Positions 21,754-33,126 of a stretch of DNA of 64,000 bases are shown here, piece after piece. The position numbers were made by a program, and so were the translations under genes. Source of the DNA: Larix kaempferi (taxonomy: Eukaryota; Streptophyta; Pinopsida; Pinales; Pinaceae); contig BSBM01000125.1 in NCBI GenBank assembly GCA_027924585.1, positions 3,663,001 to 3,727,000 on the forward strand, in the 5' to 3' direction. The stretch's first letter is position 1. Every line of letters begins with the position of its first letter. Below the pieces are notes generated by a model. That model was not told where the DNA came from. It ran no database searches and saw nothing but the letters and a program-made list of their open reading frames with translations.

Positions 21754-23781
21754 TGTAATGTCCCTTATTAAGAATTTTATTAAAATGACAATTTTTCACT
21801 TTTTTCCCTAGTTAGACCTTTGACTAGTTTTGATCTCTACGTCCCAAATTTGCCCCAAATGATCCCAAATATTATGATAAGGTATATGAATGATATTAGA
21901 ACATAAATATGTGTTTCAAAGATGCCTTTGGACCTTTAAAATACTTCTGCAAATCCTCTTTCAATTCTGGTGAATGTAGGTAACTTTACTAGTGATTTCC
22001 CTTTGACTAGTATTGGTCTCTAGGTCTCAAATTGACTCCAAATCCCTTCAAATATTCAAGGAAGGTGTATGAATGATATTATCACTTGAATATGATTTTT
22101 AGGGATGAAATATGGCCACCAAAAGACCTCTTCAAACTCTCTTAAGATTCTGGACCAAGTATGCAATTTTACTAGTAATTTGGGGTTCAAATCCCCCTGA
22201 GGTAAGTACTGAAAATGGCTTCCCAAATGCCTCCAAACCCACTCAAATTTATGAAAAGATGTATGTACTGTGTTAAGTATGTTATTAAGGTCTCATATGC
22301 ACCATTAATGGTTGATTACAACTTTTCTCACCCTCTACCATTGACCTGCAAAAATACCCAATTCGACCCTTGGGGAAATGGCACTATTTCACCTCCCAAT
22401 ACAACTAAACTGAGTAAAAATGATTCAAATGCTCAAGTACAGTACATGAAACTTGTAGAAGACATCCATGGAAGTATATTTATCACAAATATATCAAATA
22501 ATCATCCATTCATTCGAAATCATCAGCATTACATTGATTCACAACAAGGTAGTGGGGAAATGACACTGTTCTTTCATTAAAATTGAGATTTATACATTTC
22601 TACTTGGAATTTCGACCTGAAAATTTCTGGAGATGAAGAAAAGAGTATTTAATTCATATTACAAAAGAAATGGGGCATTAAAAGATTCCCCAAAGAGTAC
22701 ACTAGCTCACCAAAAACGCCCTCCCTCAAGGATCAAGAATATGCCATCAAAACTGGAAATGGTTGAAGGAGTGAGCTGCAATAGAAGAAACCATGAGCTT
22801 CCCTGTAGCTTCCACTTGCATATAAACACTCCATTAAAGGTCCAAATGAAAGGTCTGAATGGCCTTTCCAATTACCAACTTGGATGGGAATCTTTCACCC
22901 TCGAAATTGGCTAAGGCAAGAAACTAGTCATCCACTAGCTCTCCCTCTTCACAAATGCCATTACAATTTCTACAAATGATCAAAAAATCCGGTTTCCTTC
23001 TTTGTTATTGACATTTATAAAGTTCTAATGTCCTCCATGGGTCGAATTCCTTCCAAGAGACTCATGCCAACTCAAGTTGGGAAGAGATTCCAAAGAACGC
23101 CACTTGTACAACAATTCCTAGTCTCCCACTTCCACCAAATCACATGTGGAAGCATCTTAGCTACCCTAACACCCTTGAGAACCCTCTTGGAGTCTATTTT
23201 TAGCCCTGACATTGCATATATGTCATATGTTAGCCTTCAGGTCTGATTTGTGTCATAGGTGTCATAGCATCTTCATCATTGTTGTCATAGAGCTAGGGAA
23301 TCTAGCCCAAGTGTCTCACTAGCGCCAAATTGCCTCTTCCTCTTCCATGGGAGTTACTCTTCCTCTATATTTCAACCTTGGATGAGTCATGCAATGAATA
23401 ATACCTTTTGGACTCCCTCAAGTATGTTACCATTCACCTTGAATTCAAATTGGTGAGAGAATGATGCCAAGTGTAGTGGGGAAATCTAGCCATATGTGGG
23501 TCCCACTTCGTCCATGTGTCTTCGTGATGAAATGCCACTTTGATTTTCACTTGTATATATTTATTTAGCTCATTTATTAAATATTTATGCCATTATAATG
23601 TTCAAACATCATTTATTATCCCCATTATTCCAAATCCCAAAGCTTCCACCCCAAACCTAGGAAACTAGTAATTTTCCTCCTTGGCAATTATTTGACCTTT
23701 AGCATCAATTTGACAAACTCTAATGAATAGGGACAATGTGATTAGGCCATTGTGACCCAATACCAAATTTGGGACATGACA
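21754..23781 (-). repeat. 5' LTR of the chromovirus-derived element
   Basis: About 2,028 bp, partner of 4933-6957. In element orientation it starts TGTCATGTCCC and ends GGGACATTACA, the same start as the chromovirus LTR at 54782. 23782-23786 (aagca) is the right target duplication. Confidence 0.93.
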
Positions 23782-23783
23782 AA

Positions 23784-24001
23784 GCATCCAACATGATGCA
23801 TATACAAAACATATACAAATGATCCTATTGATCATATCCAGCATCCAACATGATGCGTACATACATGTACATATAAATGATCCAACTGATCATATCCAAC
23901 ATCCAACATGATGCGTATATACATATAAATGATCCAACTGATCATATCCAGCATCCTCCTGATGCATATACAGAGCAGTAACTGGAGCATCGTCCTGATG
24001 C
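23784..24001 (-). repeat. Array of mini-hairpins, part 2
   Basis: Continuation of the array at 4640-4932 after the nested insertion. Hairpins lie at 23784-23799, 23820-23834, 23841-23856, 23878-23892, 23930-23944, 23951-23965 and 23987-24001. Stems alternate GCATC/GATGC with TGATC/GATCA. Loops are 5 or 6 nt. Confidence 0.85.
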
Positions 24002-24083
24002 TCATCATCCAGTGCTTACATCCACAACCATATGAAGGATCCTCCTTCCAACATACTCTGAATGGATTCTGAAAATGTGTCCA

Positions 24084-25326
24084 TCACTTCTTCCTCGAAG
24101 TATCATCAATCTGAAGAACACTAAGCCTCTCCCTGAAGTAATCGAACTTCACCCTGGCTAGTGGCTTCGTGAGCACATCTGCAATCTGCTCGTCCGTCGC
24201 AATGTACAGGTGCTTCACAGCTCCTCTCTGCACCATATCCCTGATATAGTGATATTTGATCTCTATGTGTTTCGACCTGTCATGAAACACTGGGTTCTCG
24301 GACAGCTTCAAACAACTCCAGTAGCATCCAACGGGAGATCAAATAACTCAGACAGTAGCTTCCGAAACCATACTACCTCACAACTAGCTGAACAGGCTGC
24401 AACATACTCTGCCTTAGCTGTACTCAGTGCTATGCAGGACTGCTTCCTACTGAACCAAGAGATCACACCTGATCCCATACTGAACCAACATCCAGATGAG
24501 CTCTTCCTATCTGCAGCACTGCCAGCCCAATCTAAATCAACATAACCCTGTAGGTTAAAGTTTTGATTCGCTTCATACCCGAGCCCATAATCAATTGTAC
24601 CCTTCAGGTACCTTAGAATATGCTTTACAGCAACCAGGTGAACACTCTTCGGATCCGCCAGGAATTGGCTCAATGTGTTCACTACAAAACAAATATCTGT
24701 TCTCGTGTTCGTCAGGTACATCAAGGACCCAATCATCTGACTATACATAGAGACATCAACCGGCTCAGATGAAGCAACACACAGAAGCTTCAAGTTCAAT
24801 GCCATGGGTGTGGCCATGGCCTTGCAATCCATCATCCTGAACCTCTTCAGGATATCTACTGTGTACTTCCCTTGACCAAGGAAGATCCCACCTACACTCT
24901 GCCACACCTCCATACCTAGGAAATAATGCATCATTCCCAAATCTTTTATATCGAACTCGGCAGCAAGCTTCCTCTTAGTATCTGTAATCAATCTGTCATC
25001 TCCTGTTACAAATAAGTCATCCACATACAGGAGTAGAATCACAGGATTCCCTTCCTCAACCTTGTAGTAAAGGTTGGAATCCGCTTTACTCTTGGTAAAG
25101 CCCAAACTGGATAGAAAGCTGTCTATCCTACCAAGTTCTGCACACATATATGACTACACCATTCAAGAAAGCTGTCTTGAAATCCATTTGGTGTATCTTC
25201 TATTTCATCACTTTTATATTTCTCTTTGCTGCCATCTGTAGCATGCTTGATCTGATAGTTCCATTTGGAAGTCACAATAGACTTCCCTTCAGCTCTTGGG
25301 ACCGCATCCCAAACATCGTTCTTCAT
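24084..25326 (-). pseudogene. Reverse transcriptase / RNase H remnant of copia A
   Basis: Ty1/copia pol 3' part on the minus strand. RT begins at 25326 with KNDVWDAVPR and V-T-S-K-W. It then has internal deletions: the region around 25150-25210 jumps to a QMD-FKTAFLNG-like block, then straight to GRIDSFLSSLGFTKSKAD. The catalytic YVDD is at about 25016-25027, followed by MMHYFLGMEVWQ. RNase H shows Y-V-D-L-D-W-A-G, STAKAEYVAA and SKHIEIKYHYIRDMV, and ends with VLTKPLA near 24130. Frameshifts lie at about 24310 and 25140. No upstream integrase, protease or Gag is present. Assignment is certain; activity is excluded by the deletions. Confidence 0.92.
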
Positions 25327-28203
25327 GATCGATGGATCAAGGCATTCTTCCCGTATCCTGGGAACTTCAATATCTTCAATAGATAATTTTGTTGCTTGAA
25401 CAGATGTTGTAGTCCTTCTTTTGTAGGTGAAGGTATACGGTCTTTCCTACAAAACAAGTTAAATTGCATGTTTAGAAACATCTCATATTTTTTAGACAAA
25501 TTCTTACACATAAAGAAATATGTCATACAATTATGCAATTATCTTAGCCAATGCATCAATACCACATTTATCCATGTTCCATAACTTTCTAGATGCCTTC
25601 CATTCTCTACCAGAACATTGTTAAGAGTGTGCACAACTCCCAACATGTTAGCAAAGAGGTTTCATTCTAGAAAAGTAGCAATGGAATGTTGTACAGTTCC
25701 ATAGGCCACTTACCCATCATATGCATAGTAGTAGTATCTTGTTCATTAATGCAAATATGCAAAATACATATCCTAAGTCTAGGAACATAAGCATATGTAT
25801 CATTGAACAATTTTATTTAAACAAACAAATATGTAAGAAGTGGTAATTAAAATACTTATCTTTGTTTGTTTGTTGGGTGGACTCCCTCTGAGTCTTTGCT
25901 TTCTTGCAGGAGCTGCTGAAGTAGATTCTTCTACACCTTTCTATTGTGGAATGAAGAAAGATGGTCAACTCCCTCTAAATATCTGCATCCTTGCAGGAGC
26001 TACTGGAGTGTGCTCCCTCTTGATCTTTGCTTCTTGGATTACCTGTTCTTGAACTTATATTCATCCTTGGTCCCTATGCATGCTTATTAGTATCATCATT
26101 GTGTTATCCTTGAGGTCTCATACATAATCACACATTTATTAGTATAATCTTAATACTATCAAAACACAATAATCTTAAACATGTATAGTCATGATCATTC
26201 ATAGATAATAAACATTAGTATTCAAGGTTTCAGGGAAGTCTTCTTTTACTTATGCATATTCTTATTTGATCATAGGACTTTTCTAATTAGTTAAATCATC
26301 AATGCATAAACCCATGATTACTCAAACCTATAACTTCATGATTCTTTTGGTTATTCATATCATCAATTATGTTAAGAAACATAATATGTATACAAACATG
26401 ACTATTCAAACCTATGACGTCATGAAGAATCATTATCAACAACACAACAATATAAGATCCTAGCACAAGGTAGGATTCTAGCTTGATATAGGAAAAACAT
26501 ACCTGGATTAGTATGCCAGCTGGTTATGTCTAACATACCCGCATAATGTCTTCTGGTTTTCTTCAATGACTTGTGCTAGTAACCTGCATGTCTCATAAGT
26601 TAGCCATTGTAGAACCAAGTTATACATACCTCGTAAGTAGATCTTCTATGTTATCCATGACAATGGATGAATCTTTGTCTTCATGTCACCATGATCATAT
26701 GTTCTTGAAGTAGAACATGATTTGTCTTTCTTGGTGTACCTTTTATGTTAGTGAACAACATAAACCTCATACAACATCACAATGCATTAGTACAATCATA
26801 AGTGTCAAAACCTTCATCAATGAATATCTTCTATTAAGGTAATACGACAAGTCTAGTAATTAATCAAGATTGTACTGTAATGATATGAAGACAAACATAG
26901 CATAAAATTAACCATGAACAGAATTCGAAACATACCTATAAGCCATACCTGTCAAGATTGCTTGTAATCCTCTTATGGAAGGCCTTAGCCTCATCTCCCT
27001 CTAAAACAAGAACTTCTTCACTTATGCAGGTGACCAATCCATCTTATTCTAGGATTAACCCAATCCACTTGATTTGCAAGAACTGGACCTGGAGCTGGAT
27101 TAGGGTTTCTTAAAGAAACCCCAAAAATTCAAACTTTCGAAAGGATAGAAATATGCACCTTGATGAGCTGATCAAGTTGGTATATTCAGAATTTGAAAAC
27201 TGCAAACTTTCACCCCTCGAAATTGCCTTTTAGATTTTCGGATTCACTAGGGAGGACCCTGAATTAGGGTTTGAGTTTCCTAGAGCTTCACCCAACCAAA
27301 ATATTTTATTCAAATCTCTAAGCTTCTATTTTTATGAGGAGCTTCCAGATGTGGTCATAGATTTCAAAAATTCCCATTTTTGCAGAAGCCCTAATTTTCC
27401 ACTTTTCTGATCAAAGTCCCAAACTAGGGTCTGACCAAGCCCGACCTTATGCCCAACCAAAAATTATGATATTGGTCTCTAAATTTCAATTTTGATGAGT
27501 AGCATTCATCCATGGTCTCCGATTACAAAAATTCCAACTTTATCCGAAACCCTAAATTTCGGAAGCCATGAATGAAGGTGCTAAAAAATAATTCTGTTTT
27601 GACAGAAATATGTACCTGATTGTTTCTGTTGTAACTCTGAACTTTTCGATGCAAAGGGTATGAAATTTTTTATTGAGATAGCCCGTCTTATCATCTTTCC
27701 ATCTCGACATGTCTCACATCAATTGGATTCTTTGAGATATAGTTATGCCACGTGTCGCAACACGACCTATTTATGGGATAATACAGGAGAGATAACTTGT
27801 ACGGCGTGCCACGTGTCATTGGTTCAACTTCGGCCTCTGAAATTTTTTCTTGAGATAGTACAGTCTGTGTACTACCTGTCACATTTTACGAAATTTCATT
27901 TGGAGCTTCCTAGCCCAACTTATGACCTTTTTCCCAAGGTCACCTGATTTTGACTTAGATCTAGAAGAGGCAAAAATCCTATATTGTACAGATCATCAAT
28001 TACAAAGTACAACGAATTAGAGGTTGTCCTTTGGATACAAGGTACATGGGGATCCGATCTTTGACTTGTAAAATTTGCAGATCCGAAAACTTCGCCAAAA
28101 TGGATTTATAGCGAAAGTGCTACGATGACTGGTTTTTGCTATATCAAGCCCTAGCATCGTAATTGCAACAAGTGTCATAAATGCCATATCATGCCTTCTT
28201 TTA
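25327..28203 (-). other. Noncoding 5' internal region of copia A
   Basis: 2.9 kb where gag, protease and integrase would lie, but no such motif is seen in any frame. It is homologous in element orientation to 37041-39670 of copia B, including the first 250 bp after the primer site and a short ORF whose words GTPYK, SLLxYPINRS and DTWHN occur in both. Shared organisation in two independent insertions indicates it was transposed in this form. Confidence 0.75.
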
Positions 28204-28220
28204 GGCTAGCTCTGATACCA
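28204..28220 (-). promoter_or_regulatory. Primer-binding site, initiator-Met type, of copia A
   Basis: On the minus strand TGGTATCAGAGCTAGCC directly follows the LTR end. It matches the standard initiator-Met site used by plant copia elements. Confidence 0.9.
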
Positions 28221-28866
28221 TGTTAAATTTTCAGAATTTACTTCAATCTGATCTAGGATCTTAACTGAGAGAACAACATTTACAGCATATCTACAACATA
28301 TTAATTATGGACACAATAATGCAAGCACACAAGAGACACAGAGTTTACTTGGGGAAAACCATAAAGGTGAAAAACCCCAATAACTTCCTCAGAGATAGAT
28401 AGAGCAATGATACAACCAGAATACAAGAGATAGTCTTCTCCTAGCAGCAGAGCCTCCTCCTCCACAAGTGCGCCACTCTCCCAAGTGTGAGTGAGAGAAT
28501 AGAATGTGTAAAATGAGAGAGACACACTCTCTATTTATACACTAATTTGACTTGACCTTTACTCAACTAGGTCGGCCTCAACTTAACCACTTAACATAAT
28601 GCTAACTGGGCCGACCCCCACTAGGGTGGTCTAATAACCCTTTGACCCACATGGCCGACCCCCATTAGGGTGGTTTAATAACCCTTTGACCCACATGACT
28701 TATACAAGGCCGACCCCAACAAGGTGGTCTAATAACCCATCAAGTATAAGTTACGACACTTACAATATAAATGACGACACTTCCGTATAGAGGAATAATA
28801 ACATCTCTATAGAAATACGATATACATATATGTGAAATACATTCCAAAGTTACATATACATCAACA
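28221..28866 (-). repeat. 5' LTR of copia A
   Basis: 646 bp partner of 3098-3743. The TATA-like box lies at about 28532-28539 on the plus strand. Followed by cgcaa at 28867-28871. Confidence 0.95.
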
Positions 28867-29741
28867 CGCAATGTGTATTGTGAATGCTTAATTTTTTTTG
28901 AGTTTTTAATCTTTCCTTTCCGCAATCCAAAACGCGCAATTGCAGATTGCGGATGTCAGGAAATTTTTTATTAAGAAAATCAGATTTTTTTTTCTGCAAT
29001 CCGCAACCCGCAAATTGTGGATTATGGAAAGTGGAAAGCACTTAGAAAATAAAAATTGCATTTTGCAGATCCGAAACCCGAAACTTGCAAGCCGAAAATT
29101 GCAGATTGCAGAATGCGGAAAGCACTTAGTCATTGAAAATAAACATTTACGTTCTGCAACCCACAACCCGCATTTTGCGGATTGCGGATTACGGAAACCA
29201 CAATAAACCAATTGATGTTGCGCATCTGCAATCCGCAACATGCATTGCGGATTGCAAAAAAATTGACTTTTCTTGTCTTTTTTTTTACCACTTTGCTATC
29301 CAATTGTGGACTGCGGATTGCAGAAACATTAAAACTACTTATGTCCAAACTTGCACTTCTGCAACCCGCAACGCACATTGTGGATTGCGTATTGCAGAAG
29401 CCACATTCAAATGTTGCAAAAAGTTGTTCCTGCAATTTATTTTTCGCTCTTCGTGATTTCATCTAAGCTGTTGAGTCATTTTTATCTTACCATCTGGATT
29501 GATCCCACTATCGTTTAAGTATTGTCATTTTTACGATTTTTTCACTGTTTTTCGAATCACGAATTTCATTTGCGTGAAGGATTTTTACTGCAGATTTTTA
29601 CCAGGATTGCCATTTTACTTCCGTTTTCAACATAGGTTGGTTTTCCGACACCTTTGTCTACATTTTGGTGATAATTCAGAGTTTAAATTAATTTTAATTG
29701 ATTGTTGTCTCTGTTTTATCAAAGTTCTAAGCTACCCAACC
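28867..29741 (+). repeat. GCAATCCGC / GCGGATTGC palindromic cluster in element 1
   Basis: From about 28920 to 29400 the words TGCAATCCGCAACCCGC and TTGCGGATTGCGGA recur in opposite orientation, forming about seven imperfect hairpins spaced roughly 65-90 bp apart. Further copies lie left of the copia insertion at 3030-3097. ORFs on both strands here are by-products of the repeats. 29400-29741 shows nothing recognisable. Confidence 0.75.
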
Positions 29742-32700
29742 ATGTTAAAAAACACTCGCTCCAAAATGATCCTTAGGGAGCTCAAAAACAAAGACTCGAA
29801 TAGTGGAATCCTCTTTGATACCAACAAAAGAGTGTTTGAAACTCTTCACCTGGATTGGGCCCGCATTTACTCTTTGTTTGACGATGATGACCTTTCTGAA
29901 ATCCAGCAAAACCAATCCTTTTATATGAACATCAGTAAGTCTCAGCTACATGCCATTGCTGATAGACCAACCCTGATGTCCTATATTGATGTTATCAAGT
30001 GGGTAATTGAGTATTCCCAACCTCAAGACTGTTCCTTCAATGATAAGTCTGGGGCACACCTAACCTCTTTTCAGCCCGAAGATTTTTCCTTAACTTATTC
30101 CCTAAGACAACCTGATTAGTTGCTGAATGCCAATTTATTAGACTCCACCAAGTCCTGATTCAACTTTGAAGAAATGCTAAAATCTTGGATGAGTACCCCT
30201 GCAAGCTTAACGCCAAAGGATGGAAAATTATACCCCATTTCCTGGTTCAAAGAGTCGTTTTCCCTATTAGTGGCCATGCTCTGCAAGCTATACGGATTAC
30301 CTAATTGCTTAGTATTTAATGCTGAGTGGGCACCCCTTGCTCACCATGTACTCACTATAGGAGAGTCCTTCAACTGGGCTCAAATTATATCACTGAAGAT
30401 CAAGGAAGAAATTGAGAAATATCAAAAGACCCCAGTCTCCAGAAAGCCCACTTTCTTTTACTCCGCTTACATTATGGATATCTTCTGTGAAGATTTTTAG
30501 TTTCGCTCCATGGGATCGAATTGGACCCTGTCTGCACCACTTTCTCACATTTATTGCTCAGCACTGTGGGAAGATAATTTCATGCCTTCAATTTATGATA
30601 TCTTCGACCATCTTGTTAGTTCAATTTATTTTATGATTTTAAAGGAAAATGATGCCACTTTTTCTGAACATGCTAGGGAACTGGTCTCCACTATGGGTGA
30701 TTGGTATGTAGGAGATTATTTCTCCTATGTCAGGATCCGGGGAAGCAACATAGCCATGTGTTTCCCAGTATTGTTCTAGATAGACTATTGTTGGAAGAGA
30801 TTGCTTATCAGACAGTAATAGATGGTGTCTTCCAAAAACTCACTGGTTCCAAGAGAAGAGGATGGCCAAATTTCCCACTTCACCTATGGCTTCTGACAAT
30901 TCAAAGTTCAACCCATGATGGGTTACTTGGAAAGAAGGTAGTTTCCCTCAAGCTTGGGAAAGCCCGAAAGAGGATGCATGATCCTAAGTCTTTTCTGATA
31001 AACCATTTTGCATAGAAGCACATGAAGAGTGAGTATGCTCATCAAACTGATCCAGATGATTCTATTTACCAGGGTGTTGATTCATTTGTTGAGGTCCTGA
31101 ATAAGACTTCCTCTTTGGAAGAAAAGAATTTTATTTTTCAGTATCAACATGAGATCAAAGATAAAGTTTTGCAATACAGAAAGTTTGAGATATCTCTTGA
31201 TGAAAAGGTGCAAAAGGACAAGGTAGATAAAGAAGCTCAGAAAGCAAGCACCCCTTTGATGCTTTCTTACCATGTTGATGACAAGGGAAATACCCCTGTG
31301 GAAGACTTAACACAGCCTAGGCCTCTGGCTAATCTCAATGCTCTAATTCAATCGACTACTGAGATGAAAAGAGAATTGACACAGATGTCTTTAGTGGTGG
31401 ATACTCAAGTTAGTGTATCAAACACCCCAACAAAGAAACAAAAGGTTGGAATCTCTGTACTAGTGGTGACCATGATCAATGACAGTGATCTAGAGGATGA
31501 AAGGCTTCCATCTTATTTTCCACTTGCTGTGCCTATTCTACAAGAAGTTACTGTTACACCAACTTATGCTAATCTTTTAGAAGGTATAGTCATGGATGAT
31601 CCTCTTCCAGATCTCCACTTTCAAGAAGTAACCATAGTGACTATTGCATCTATCTCTACACCTCCGCTTACTTCCACTACACTCCCTTCCATCTCATCAG
31701 TTGATGTCACTCTTCCATCATCCACCATAGTTGAAACACCTACCATTCCTATCATCACTTCACAAGATTCATTGGTAACTCCACTTTCCACCTTATTTCC
31801 ATAGGTTACTGAAGTCCAGGTCCCAGCTTTATCCTCACAACCATCAGTAACCTCAGTTCCTATTTCACCCCCTGAAATTGTCACCTTGAATTCTCCTCCC
31901 ACTTAATCCTCTTCACCATCAGTTTCCAACATCATTTCTCCTTCCATCTCTACCACCCAAATCACCATCCCAATTCCAACTTTTGTTGTTTCCCAAACTA
32001 CAGCTTTGGTTTCGACTTTTGATGTATCTACTTCTACAGTAGAAATAGTGGCAGACTTTGGAGAGGATGTTGTGGTTTCCCTGGGGGAATATTTCTACAA
32101 CAAGTCTGAGAAGGAAGTGGTGAAAAGAGGAGCTAAACGACAAAGGGGAGGGACTATAATGCAGGTCCATATTCCCAACAAGGTCATATGGCATAAAACA
32201 TCCACTGATGCCCAACATGAAGCACTGGAAACTGCTGCAGAAATGGGAGCCTTTGCAGGGGAAAATTATGATTCAGTCACCTCTTTAAATAAAGAAATTG
32301 AGGCTAGGAAAGAATAATTGCAGAAGATTAAGGAGAAGCAAACTGAAATTGAAGAACAACATCAATCTGAACTTCAAGAGTTGAGAAATGAGCATGGAAT
32401 TCAGGTGAAAGACCTGTAGGTGCAGAAGGAATCCCTCCAACAGTAGCTACAAGAATCACAAGTGCTCAACATTGGCTATGCTGAGAAGATCACACTTCTT
32501 GAGCAGCAGTTGAAGGATTCAGTAGCCAAAGAGGCTACCTCCTATTTCTCTAGGTTTTCTATGGAAGAATTCAAGGAACTCTCTCTTGAGATAAATGAAG
32601 ACCATAGGAAGCTTTTGGTTGAATTATTTGAATCCCTGAATGAAATTCAGGAGACATACAATGTTTTTGAGCGTCATTCTGATGTCCTTGAATAACACAA

Positions 32701-33126
32701 TGAGAGAAGGGAAGAAGCAATAAAGGCTATTGAAGATGTAGTTGATTGGCATAAGTACATTAAGGACAAGCCTGAAGATATCCCTGTCCTGAACAATATC
32801 AAGTTCAAAAGGCTTAGAATCTCATTGGATGCATGGGGACATGCTTGTGAATCGGTCGAGGACACAATTCAGAAAGCACAGGCAGTTTGTGGTAGAAGAT
32901 GGTATGCGGTGGATAACTTGATGATCATGTTAGAATTTCCAACCATGGATCTTATCGAAAAGGCTTGTCCACCTAAGATTACAATCGAACAGGTTGAAGA
33001 GAGATGTGCATAGTCCAAGGAGAGAATTCAACAGCTGGAGTACATTCATATTTTAGATTTTAAAGACTTAATCAAAGAACCCATTAGCTTAGGGATAAGG
33101 ATTAACCTATTTTTGTGCATGGCATA
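29742..33126 (+). pseudogene. Long extra ORF of element 1, unknown protein
   Basis: ATG at 29742. The frame runs to about 30740, then one frameshift moves it to a second frame that stays aligned to 33126. About 1,100 codons are covered with about a dozen in-frame stops. The N-terminal 350 residues form an aromatic-rich globular-looking region (DWARIYSLFDDDDLSEI, WVIEYSQPQD, LAHHVLTIGESFNWAQI) that I cannot assign. A Ser/Thr/Pro-rich linker follows (about 31400-32030), then a basic patch (KRGAKRQRGG) and a coiled-coil C-terminus (EEQHQSELQELRNEHG). It lies downstream of integrase in sense orientation. That is where plant gypsy elements of the Tat group can carry additional ORFs. It has no RNase H or envelope motif. 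Confidence 0.65.

Larger units (their letters stand above)
4933..23781 (-). mobile_element. Chromovirus-derived non-autonomous LTR element, interrupted
   Basis: Two LTRs of about 2.03 kb (4933-6957 and 21754-23781) start TGTAATGTCCC and end GGGACATGACA on the plus strand (last bases mutated in the left copy). They are flanked by aagca (4928-4932 and 23782-23786). The element reads on the minus strand: a Met-type primer site (TGGTATAAGAG) follows the right LTR, and a purine tract (GGGAAGGGAGGA) precedes the left LTR. Its internal region holds no gag, RT or integrase. It carries one long unknown ORF (21599 down to 7145, split by the Tat insertion) and, next to the 3' LTR, the last codons of a chromodomain. 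It resembles a large retrotransposon derivative that depends on a chromovirus for enzymes; the dependence is inferred. Confidence 0.92.
3098..28866 (-). mobile_element. Ty1/copia LTR retrotransposon, non-autonomous, interrupted (copia A)
   Basis: Two 646-bp LTRs (3098-3743 and 28221-28866) begin TGTTAAATT and end TCAACA on the plus strand, and are flanked by the duplication cgcaa (3093-3097 and 28867-28871). On the minus strand the 5' LTR is the right one and is followed directly by an initiator-Met primer site. A purine run (AAGAGGGA) abuts the left LTR. The only pol remnant is reverse transcriptase/RNase H at 24084-25326. No gag, protease or integrase is seen in the 2.9 kb between primer site and RT. 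The element is interrupted by the 4933-23781 insertion in its 3' noncoding part. Structure and boundaries are very well supported. Confidence 0.95.

Noticed and set aside
28906-29466. Overlapping ORFs of about 90-110 codons on both strands
   Set aside because: Produced by the inverted GCAATCCGC repeats; both strands are open equally, as expected for palindromic DNA.
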